The notes under the pieces: model-generated
What the model saw: the letters and a program-made list of their open reading frames with translations, nothing else
What the model was told of the DNA's origin: nothing
The model's database searches: none
Assembly: GCA_018697195.1 (NCBI GenBank)
Contig: CM031870.1
Location: 4,205,700 to 4,269,699 of the forward strand
Reading direction: 5' to 3'
From: Certhia americana
Lineage: Eukaryota > Chordata > Aves > Passeriformes > Certhiidae
Length of the DNA: 64,000 bases
Shown: positions 55,601-64,000 of the stretch, one piece after another
How the letters are laid out: every line of letters begins with the position of its first letter
How positions within the stretch are numbered: position 1 is the stretch's first letter
Position numbers and translations under genes: made by a program

Positions 55601-55901
55601 CAGAGGGAAGGAGGAAGCAGATCTTGCAATTTGTACTGCATACAGAGCTCAAATCCTGGACACAAGAGGTTGATGGAGCCACTGAGTCCAGACAGAAGCA
55701 GCCAGTTAAGTTCCCTTTGTAGGAACCCTTTGGGTTTGTTTGTTTTTCTCTTTTCTCTTTTTTATTTTCTTCTGTTTTTTGCACTTTTGGAAGATACTTC
55801 TTAAAATGCCAATTCTTGACGTGACCAAGGACTCCGGAACAATGCATAAGAGCCTTATCCCCTCCCCTCTGAAAGGCTGCTAGTTCCCCCCACCGAGGGC
55901 A

Positions 55902-56336
55902 CTAGGAGGCTGCTGAAAACGGCACAGAACTGGATGAGATTTCAGCTGATTTCACGATGGTGATGACACTGGTGGTGGCAACTTTGGTCGGGGTAATAGG
56001 CCCTCGCGCCACAGTACGAGCAAAGGTCTGGAGTGCTTCGTACTTGGAGCGCAAGGCATCCAGCTCTAGCTTCATGCTGCTGTTTTCTCTGGCCAGCTTC
56101 TCCACCTCTTGCTGCAGCTCAACCCGCTGCCTCTCGAGCTCCTCTTTCTGAGTCACACGCTTGATGCGGCAGCTGGCAGCGTAGCCCCGGTTCTTCAGCG
56201 TGCGCCTCCGCTGCTTCAGACGGATGACCTCCTCTTTGGTGAGACCCCTCAGGTGCTGGTTCAGCTCCCGTACGGACATTGACACGAGTTCATCATCACT
56301 CAGCACTGGGGCATTCTCTCCTGACTCCTCCTTTAC
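55902..56336 (-). CDS. MAFK: MAFK coding exon 2 (terminal)
   Basis: This exon encodes residues 13-156, containing the whole DNA-binding and zipper region, and ends with a stop at 55902-55904. On the minus strand it follows TATTTGCAG. An upstream in-frame extension to 56450 is intronic. Confidence 0.96.
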   Translation of the reverse strand, partial: VKEESGENAPVLSDDELVSMSVRELNQHLRGLTKEEVIRLKQRRRTLKNRGYAASCRIKRVTQKEELERQRVELQQEVEKLARENSSMKLELDALRSKYEALQTFARTVARGPITPTKVATTSVITIVKSAEISSSSVPFSAAS

Positions 56337-57587
56337 CTGCAAATACCAACAGCACAGGGGTAGCAGCAACCCGACGTGAGCGGATGCTCTGGGCAGCAGA
56401 AGGAGAAAAGGCCACCCCTCAGTAATGTGACATCCCCACCTGCAAAACACCCCTGATGTGCTGTGGAGAACACAGGCTCCACTAAAACATCTGGGTTAAA
56501 CATGGCAGAGATCTGAGCACTGTAGTTGTCTGGGTTTGGGTCACCCTCTTAGGTCACAGAAAGCAGTGAGCTTTACATACCCAGTGAGAACCCAACAGCA
56601 AGATTTTCAAGGGGATAAATGTAAAGTTGGCTGAAGCCTTTTTTTATGAAGTCCTTTGTCAGGACCTAGAATTCATAATGAACACTAAAGATGACACCTT
56701 TTCCCAGCATTATGCTGGGACACCAGTGCAGCATCTCAAAAACAGAATAGCTGCTTCTGTGCAGGGCTTAATTCAGCATTTTGTGATTTTTCATTGAAGA
56801 TTGCTCATTTGAGAGCAGTGAACAAAACCAGCCGTGCTTGGCTTCAAGGACAGCCTGATTTGATTTTGCTGGGGCACAGCATGTAGTAACTGAAGTTACA
56901 TGAGAAAATCACCAAGGCCTTGTCCTTTCCTCAAGCACATTTGCCACCCCCATTATTTTCAAAATCACAGAATTATTTAAGCTGAAAAATACCTTCAATA
57001 TTAGTGAACACAGAACTTTTAAGACACCATCCTTTTGTCTTTCCAGAGACTGCAGGACATACAGAATGAAGGGCCAAAACACCAGAAAGAAATTTCAACA
57101 ATGCGTGAACAGCCCAGGCACAGACCACCATCAAGTTGGTATGTCTGAGGCATTTACTGTCTCCTGGATCTGGGAAACACCAGCTGATCAAGTCCCTTCC
57201 CCATTCTCTGGAGTCTGGGTGCCTCCCAGTCCTGAGAGTAAAAGAACTTCATTGCCAAGACTGGGAGCACTGGTTTCAGGATGCTGCCAATACCTCCTAT
57301 AGTCAGAAGTCTCTTAGATAGCTGCTGGGATATGCCAGCCTCCATGCCACCCCAGAGACTTCAGGCCTCTTCCTCAGTAATGCCAGTATTCTTCTACCCT
57401 AACCTTTCCTGTAGACAGGGGGAAATTTTATCAGCACCCATTTGTAAGAGTCTCTCAGAATGAAAAAGAACAGTCATGTACAACCAACATCGCAGAGTTC
57501 TGTGACAGCCTCCCCAGCCACCCAGCACCACCCACTCAGCTTCTTCCCTACCTTTAATGCCTTGTTCGGTTTGGGATTAGTCGTCAT
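55902..57587 (-). CDS. MAFK: Transcription factor MafK (small Maf bZIP), two coding exons
   Basis: The coding parts are 57587-57552 and 56336-55902 on the minus strand, 12 + 144 codons, giving 156 aa, the usual MafK length. The start is [12 protein letters not shown], joined to [10 protein letters not shown]. The extended homology region is about residues 24-49 ([20 protein letters not shown]). The basic region is about 51-76 with NRGYAASCR at 61-69, where Tyr64 is the Maf hallmark. The leucine zipper starts near 79. The C-terminal tail ends [11 protein letters not shown], which is MafK-specific and separates it from MafF and MafG. Small Mafs lack an activation domain. They bind MARE/ARE sites in the nucleus as homodimers (repressing) or with NF-E2 p45, NRF or BACH partners. 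VKEE at 13-16 matches a sumoylation consensus, with Lys14 as acceptor. The neighbours match the human locus. Confidence 0.97.
56955..57030 (-). mobile_element. Old CR1 3' end in the MAFK intron
   Basis: Plus-strand AAAATCACAGAATTATTTAAGCTGAAAA followed by TACCTTCAATATTAGTGAAC is a diverged reverse complement of the CR1 3' terminus (ATTCTATGATTCT preceded by CCAACC-type sequence). It is short and highly decayed. Confidence 0.6.
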
Positions 57588-57631
57588 AACCTGAGCACAG
57601 TCTTCCGGACAAAACTGCTCAGAAATTGCAA
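57552..57631 (-). CDS. MAFK: MAFK exon with start codon (coding 57552-57587)
   Basis: On the minus strand this exon follows TTTTCCCAG and ends TTAAAG before GTAGGG. It holds a 44-base 5' UTR part and the ATG at 57587. The frame is also open upstream of the ATG in this exon, but the [12 protein letters not shown] start is conserved in MafK. Confidence 0.85.
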
Positions 57632-58846
57632 CTGGGAAAACAGAACAAGGTTTCCAGGTTAATCTCGGAGATGAGGACAGGAAGAAGATACCCAACACAT
57701 GGCCCAAACCCCCAAATCAACCACCATGAAAAGAAATAAGCACACAGTTGTTTGAAGCACTGGGATGGATTCAGATATCATTTACCCTATTCAGATAAGA
57801 GAAATTTGTGTTGACAAGTGCATTGCTTTTTAACATCAAGACCTCGTATTTTGCTGTTAACCACACTAAGATCTAGCTGAGAAGATAGGGCAGGCAGGAA
57901 AGAAGGACACACACATTCATCAGTAAACAAGAGTCACAGTAAGCATCACACACCACCTTGCCATGTGCCACCCCTTCCTAAGGGAAGAATGGAGCGTGGC
58001 CTCCAAGGCCCTGTCACTGGTTCACCTCTCTCTGGAGGCATCCCAGACGCTCCAAATGGCCTATTAGGGACTGAATTAAGAGTTACCTCTGCTCATAAAA
58101 GGCACTGAAAAGCCACAAGACAACAACTCCCTTCATTCTCATTTTGATGATTATTAGCCCGGCTCGAAATTGAGCCAGCAACCCAGAGAGGAGCTGCCTC
58201 CTTTGTAACCTGCTTCCAGCGCTGTCCCCACCCAAAGGAGACGCTACCAGAAAACCCAAACAACAGAAACAAAAACCCCCGACAAACAAGGAAGGAGTTC
58301 ACCTCTCCCAACACACCAAGACTGTTGCTCCCCAGTCCTCCAGCCCCAGACTGCGAGAGCAGACCTGCTTGATATTTCTAGTGACGTGGAGGCATGTCCA
58401 TCAACAGCCAGCCCGTCCCCTGCCGCGACACTGCCCTTCACTCTCACCTTAGCAGGCAAATACACCCCTCTGACCAGCGCCTTGCAGAAAATCCACCTGC
58501 CCACACCTCCACCCAAGCCCTTCACCCCACGGTGACGGCAGCACGACGGGCCAATGGTACCTACCCTGGGAGAGGCACTGGCAGCCGTGCCACCATCACA
58601 GCCTCTGCTACGGCTCCCCAGCGGGGAGGGGGTGAGGTGCTGGTGCCCCCGACACAGGGCGGCTTCGAGGGCTGCACACCCGCGGCACCGCAGAGCGCTG
58701 CCTGTCTGGCGGGAGTCCTCTCTCTCCCCCCACCTTCTCCAGCCCAGCCCAAACCCTCCCCATTTCCACGTCTGCATCGTGTCACACATCCTAATCATTC
58801 ATGAAAAATCCAGCCAAAGCATCCCAAGCATGATTCCCTTCTGATA

Positions 58847-58901
58847 GTTGCCATGGTGACCTTGGGAAAGTAGCCAACCCGGAGACAGTCACCATGGAAA
58901 C
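58847..58901. promoter_or_regulatory. Pair of X-box (RFX-type) motifs
   Basis: GTTGCCATGGTGAC at 58847-58860 fits the RFX palindrome GTNRCCNNRGYAAC with one deviation in the last half-site. GTCACCATGGAAAC at 58888-58901 is a second near-match on the same axis. Their starts are 41 bp apart, about four helical turns. The pair lies about 100-400 bp upstream, relative to MAFK, of the candidate first exon that ends at 58448. Confidence 0.6.
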
Positions 58902-59879
58902 AGAGAAGCCCAAAAGCAATAATGACTTCAGGTCATGTCTGTGCAAAGACATCACGAGGTCGTCGGAGAGTAAACAAACTCATTCATATCTGCAAACTGG
59001 GGTGGCGGGATTTGGGGGGGTGCAAAGGTGGGGCGTGGGGACCAGTGGGAGCAGGGTGGGTGAAGGTGCTGGCTCAGCCCGTGCTGCTGTCACTTGAATT
59101 TTATCAGTCAAGGCACCTCATCATCACACGACTTACATAAAAACCAAGATGAAGAGCAGGAGGGGAAAAAATAATCCTGTAATTGCAGAGCTGCAAGATA
59201 CTATCCTAGATATTAGGGAGTGTATTTAGGCACCTCCTCTATTTTTAAGCCCGAGACAGCACAGCTCTCCATGTCTGGAGGAGGGACAAGGACAGCCGCA
59301 CAGCACACAAGCCAAGATGCTCCGTGATGAATGGACCACTTACAGCAACTGGTGTGCGCTGCATTTTCTAGAGCATCACCGAGTCCTTCCCTGCTCTCCT
59401 CCAGCACTGAGCCCCACCCCGGGCACACCTCCAGCCACAGCCCCTTGTGTCACCAGGACAGCAGGAGTGGGCAGGGCATGGGACAGGGGGGGCAAGTCCC
59501 AGCCCCCCTTAGCTACCTCCAACAGCTGGGGGATGTGCCCAACCTCTGTCTGCGTGCTCCTCGGAGCACGAACAGGAGCACAGGCACCTCTTCAGCACCG
59601 CCCTTTCACCGTCCATCGCTTCCCCTCCGCACCAGGCACTTGCTGCCCACCCCTACCTCCCGGCCGGAGGCGCAGACGTAGGCACTGGGGGGAAGGCAAA
59701 AGCTCCTTGTCTTGGCCAACAGGTCTGGGAGTTGAGGAGAGCAGAGGCGCTGCCAGTGCGTAGAGGAAAGGGCCGGCAGCCCCCTCCCTGCAGAGGCGCA
59801 GCCGGGCCGCAGGCAGTTGGTGCCATAGTTATGCAGTGAGTCACCAGCTGTTTACAGAGTTTGAGCGCTCACATTCCCA

Positions 59880-60150
59880 CAGCATCAGAAACTCTTCCTT
59901 CCCTCGGCGGCATCCCCCCTCCCTCGCCGCCCCCATCCCTACAAGGGAAGGGGCGCGCTGGCCGCTCGCCGCGCTGCGAACGCCGGAAAAGGAAAGGCAA
60001 AAAGGAGGGGGAGGCCAACGACAGCCCCGTCACACCCACCAACTGCACAAAAAAGCCTTTTGATCCTCACCCAGCGCGCCTTCAAAGCGTTTTCTGCGCC
60101 AGCCGATGGAAAAACTGAACGCGGTCACTTGGCTGCGCGGAGACGGAAAG
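59880..60150 (-). promoter_or_regulatory. MAFK: CpG island upstream of MAFK
   Basis: CpG-rich sequence (CGCGCTGGCCGCTCGCCGCG and nearby CGCGC units) with no coding potential. It is a probable MAFK promoter or first exon. Confidence 0.6.
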
Positions 60151-60225
60151 AAATGTAAAGTATCATGGAAAACAAGAGCCGAGGGGTGAGGTTGCCTCCA
60201 GTGGGGGTCAGCGAGAGGGCTCACC

Positions 60226-63200
60226 TGCCACCCTGAGCAATGCTCCAGCTCCGAGTGATGAAACCCTTCTGGTCACCTGTTGCTCCATGTCACCAAAGCA
60301 ACAGCTCCTTACCCTGCACATTCCTCAGCGGACAGCACAGGCACTCGGCTCAGCGGCTTCTGCTGCACACCTGTCTCCCCCCACACACCACGGCACCCTG
60401 GATGGGCCAGCATCCCTTAGAGATAGGCTGGGATCCACCCTACTGCACCAGGGGCCATGGGCCAGAGCTAATGCTGACACAGATTCATGAGGAGGTTCAA
60501 GGCATCGTCAGGAATTTGTGATGCCAGACCCTCTCAAAACAAGGGTGGGAGACTATGGGCTGGCCTAGCCCAAAGGGCAAGTTTTCATAGAGGAAGTAGA
60601 AACACTCAAACAGGCTCAAGTCTCACACTCAGATACGAGTGCCAGGGAGAGCCTTATCTCTGCACTAGGTGAAGGCACAGGTGTGGTCTGGGCTCCGCTC
60701 GAAACCGATACAACAACACTCGCAATCATCACCAGCAGTCCTCCAGGGCCTCGGAGGCCAAATCCTTCCCATCAGGATTATTTGGGGCTATTCAGCTACC
60801 AGCAAGAAGACAGTAAAAATCAGCATGCCATCTCCCACACTTACCAAGCAAAGCCCTGCAATGAAATCATAAACCACTCTGCAAACAAGTCATACCCAGC
60901 AGCGATCCCTAAACATGCTGCACAGGGGTCTTCTGGGACCCTGCCTGCGATTTGATTATTAGAACCCTTTTAGACTTTACCCTACTCCTGCCCTTCTTTC
61001 CTTAATTGCATTTGCTGCATCACATCTAAAATTAGGAGCTCAGCTTTTTGGAACGAGGACCGTGCTACATCCCTGCTCTGTAAGCAGTACGACACACTTC
61101 GAACGCCACATCAATAAAGCAGCAAGTAGTATTACACCAACTGTGAGGGGAAAAAGCTTTTCCAGAGCAGCTCCACGCTTGTATTTACAGCAAGTGTTTT
61201 GACTGTGGGTTACATAAAGAGCCCTTGTAATTCTGCAATAAAGTTACCCATTGACAGCCTTGCCAACGCCCTCTCCCTCTCTCAGACAGCTCCTATGCCT
61301 CCTGCAGCATCCTCCCAAAAACCTGGAAGTCTCCAGCTGACATCCTAAACCTGACAGTCTCAGCTTAGAGCATCTAGAGATCCCAGTTCCTTCGCTTTGA
61401 AAGGGAAAGGCAGCAGAAAGCCTGACTCAGGCAAAGGTAGGACAGAGCTTTCCACACAAAGCTTGCAATTAAGAAAGAAAACATGCCAGAGTGAGATTTC
61501 AGACTTTCCACGCTACAGGGCTTTCCAAGCGCGTTACACATTAAGGAATTACTATAAAATCACAGCCGACACCCGACAACTGCAGATGAACTTGAATTTC
61601 AAAACTCTTTCTACACTGAAAGACAACCCTGGCCACAACATGAGTGCCTGGCAGACAGCCCTGCTGATGTTTAGCTTCCATCCTCACACACATACAGCAA
61701 ACTGAAAACATGCAACCCTCACCTTCCTCCAGGCCAGCGACGACTTCCCGAGGGCCGAAAAGCAGCGCAAGGTTCAAGCGGCGACGGGGATCTCTGCCAT
61801 CACATCTCAATTCAGCACCGGCAGCTACACAGGGAACACTCTACTCATTCCCAAATGCAGCCATTTAATTCCTAGGCAGCTGTTTAAATTTCTCGTTTAT
61901 CCGCAAGTTGTTCCCAGCTCCAGAGCGCTAGCCAAACGGATGTGCCTACCACGGGTAACATCTGAGCTGACAGGTGAAGGCAACTACAGATGCTTAAATC
62001 CTCATCGCCGTGCCTCTGCCGCTCGGAGGCACGACACGGATTTCCAGCACATTGCAGCATGGTAGGCAGAGCACCATCCCTCTCCCCATCATTCAAAAAG
62101 CCATTCTCCTGCTCTGACAACCTTCACACATCCTGTAAAGCAGACTGACGCTTGTCACTCATTTGTAATGAGAGCGGGGAGGGACGGGCTGGTGGTGTGA
62201 ATCAGAGAGTAGAGAAGCATATGCGAGGCAATATATTTGACATGAAGGGAGAGAAGACACAAGGAGGGGGTGAGTCACTGTTTACTGTTCTAGAGGAGCT
62301 CCACGCAGCCCTCGCCCAGCTGGCCAGCTTTCCATTTCCCTTATGGATCGGAACCAGCACCCAGCAGCAAAGAGGAGATTCAGGAACCTTCAGTGCACAT
62401 TTGAGAGCTGCCAGGACACAGCTCTCTGAGGCACTCTCTGGGGAAGCCTGGACACGGATCAGACAGTCTTCAGTGGTTTGGTAAACAACCTAGTCAGAAG
62501 CTGCAGAGAGCCTGTGGTTAGGGAGCAGGGATACGGAGTACCACGCGGGTACGCCTGTGTGTCACCTCTGAAACTTCATAAGGAGGAGGCTGAAGGGGAA
62601 AGGTATGCGACAGCCAGCCCTGGTACTGAAAAGCTTACAGCACTTTTTCCATCACGTGCTTGTAAACTGCGGTGACAGAGATATACTGGAATTACACCTC
62701 AGCATCTCCAGCCCAGAGATGCAGCTCCCCAGCCAGACAAGCTGAGCCACCAAGTAACAAATAACTTGCTCGGACACACAGCTGGACCCTGGGGCAGAGC
62801 TGGGATTGGGATTCCTAACTTTGCTGCTCCTGACCCTACGTGCCAGCCATCAAGTCAGAGATCTTCACTAACTGCTAATAATGGAACATAGTGGCATCAC
62901 TATTTGGCATCCTGCAATATTGCAAAGCAGTGGGATCCACTATGCAGCCTGTCCCTCCACTTGGGAGCACAGTGCCAGGGTAATTGCTCTCATTACTGCC
63001 TTCCCCCAGCCCTTGTGCTGATGGTCACAGAGCACTGCATCGCTTGTGCTTGCTTCATGCTTGGAAGACTCTCTGCCCAAGTTTGAAGATAGCCTCAAAC
63101 AATAGCTGAGACAGAAGTGGAAACTGCCTGTTCATCTCTACAGGGTGCTGAGCCTGAAACTTCCTGATAATTGAAAGTGCTAGCACCGCTCAAGTATTTC

Positions 63201-63640
63201 ACAGCTGGATGTTTACAGAAATGATCAGTGAGCAAGCTTATCCCACAAACCCCGACTGCCGCAGGGGCCAGCGCTCCCAGCTGTCCTTTCTTCACTTCCC
63301 AAACATCTCACACAGCTAGAGATTTTCAATACCAAGTCCTGCAGCACATTCCATGCCATTAATCATCTTCCAATGCTGATGGAAATCAGAGGGTATCAAG
63401 CTGATCTGTATTTTTCCCTTTCAGGAGGCACACAGCAGTACTGAACTCCATGCCGCAACAGATTGCTGAGACGGGCGACGGCGCAGAAATGACATAAAAC
63501 ATGACAAAGCACGCTGTCCTTGACAGGCAAGCAGGAGAGGAAAAAAAAAAAAAAGAAAAAGAAAAAGCCAACAAATTTCTGCCTCTGGTTCAAAAACAGT
63601 TGCGAAGCAAAGCAAGAACCTGGCATAATACAGCGGGGAA
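60226..63640. other. Region between the two CpG islands right of MAFK
   Basis: I recognise no gene or repeat. It may be a MAFK intron if the most distal island is also a MAFK promoter. AP-1/Maf-type TGAGTCA cores occur at 59839-59845 and near 62272. Confidence 0.5.
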
Positions 63641-63649
63641 CATTTAACA

Positions 63650-63974
63650 GGGCTCAAAGCCCTGTCCAGCTCAGAGCCCGCAGGAGCGGACAGGGTGTCC
63701 TGACGGCGAGAGTCACCGTGTGCCCAACCTTGCGGCAAGCGCTGCTCGCTGCCAGCCCCCGGTCCGGCAGCCCGGAGCAGAGTTAACTCCGGGGCCGAGC
63801 AGCCCAGCGCGCTGCCATTGGGCGGCCGCAGCGTCCATCAGCCCGAGGAAGTGACTGCACGAGGAAGGCTCGAGGAAGGATTTTCCGCAGGCAGCACCGC
63901 GGACACACACGGAAGGAGAGGGGGGAAAAAGCGGAGGGACGCGCGCTGCTTTCATCCGTGAGAAAAACCCACCA
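63650..63974. promoter_or_regulatory. CpG island at the right edge
   Basis: CpG-rich sequence runs up to about 63960. On the plus strand CCACCAG is followed by GTAAAC at 63975, a fair donor, so a rightward first exon could end at 63974. By human synteny INTS1 would be divergent from MAFK on this side. The island could instead be a distal MAFK promoter on the minus strand. The window ends too soon to decide. Confidence 0.5.
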
Positions 63975-64000
63975 GGTAAACTCAATGGCTGCTAAAACCC

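Larger units (their letters stand above)
50858..55901 (-). terminator. MAFK: MAFK 3' UTR, with several poly(A) signals
   Basis: Downstream of the MAFK stop on the minus strand there is a long stretch with no other gene. Minus-strand AATAAA hexamers (TTTATT on plus) occur at 51583-51588, 51434-51439, 50884-50889 and 50858-50863. The 51434 signal is followed by a GT-rich stretch on the minus strand, which makes a 3' UTR of about 4.4 kb plausible. The region contains homopolymer-rich blocks at 51.8 and 52.6 kb and an (AT)-rich segment at 52.9 kb. Extent is inferred. A long 3' UTR is known for mammalian MAFK. Confidence 0.55.
57632..60225 (-). promoter_or_regulatory. MAFK: MAFK upstream region with alternative first-exon candidates
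   Basis: MAFK must have at least one non-coding exon upstream of 57631. On the minus strand, strong donor-like sites are CTAAG before GTGAGAG (exon end 58448), inside a CpG-enriched stretch at 58.45-58.75 kb, and GGCAG before GTGAGC (exon end 60225). A denser CpG island covers 59.88-60.15 kb. Mouse MafK is known to use several tissue-specific first exons, so more than one may be real. None can be proven from sequence alone. Confidence 0.45.

Overview
This is vertebrate nuclear DNA, almost certainly from a bird and probably a songbird (passerine). Genes are split into exons with GT/AG borders. The interspersed repeats are mostly chicken-repeat-1 (CR1) LINE pieces. One SINE joins a tRNA-Ile(AAT)-like head to a CR1 tail, the structure known for the passerine TguSINE1 family. 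CpG islands are short and dense. There is no bacterial-type gene organisation.

Layout. About 1-33 kb is a gene desert with no coding exon that I can support. It holds a solo endogenous-retrovirus LTR (5.6-6.3 kb), an old CR1/L3-type reverse-transcriptase relic (8.1-8.2 kb), a duplicated hairpin-bearing element (10.0 and 11.2 kb), the SINE (16.3-16.5 kb), simple repeats, a decayed hAT-type transposase copy on the minus strand (27.5-28.6 kb) and a CR1 fragment (33.1-33.4 kb). At 33.6-34.3 kb a 19-bp minisatellite of about 34 copies abuts a CpG island. PSMG3 follows (plus strand, coding exons at 34.9 and 37.1 kb). TMEM184A lies at 39.3-48.4 kb (plus strand, eight coding exons fully resolved, 422 aa). 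MAFK occupies about 51-60 kb on the minus strand (two coding exons, 156 aa), with a long 3' UTR and several possible upstream first exons and promoters up to the right edge.

The order PSMG3 - TMEM184A - MAFK, with TMEM184A and MAFK tail to tail, matches human chromosome 7p22 in reverse. There ELFN1 lies beyond PSMG3 and INTS1 beyond MAFK, so the left desert is probably the PSMG3-ELFN1 interval. The three genes do not form a pathway: PSMG3 is a proteasome assembly chaperone, TMEM184A a multi-pass membrane protein and MAFK a small bZIP transcription factor. I see no novel multi-gene system. The features most worth a second look are the minisatellite beside the PSMG3 promoter, the paired X-box (RFX-type) sites upstream of MAFK, the hAT relic and the duplicated hairpin element.
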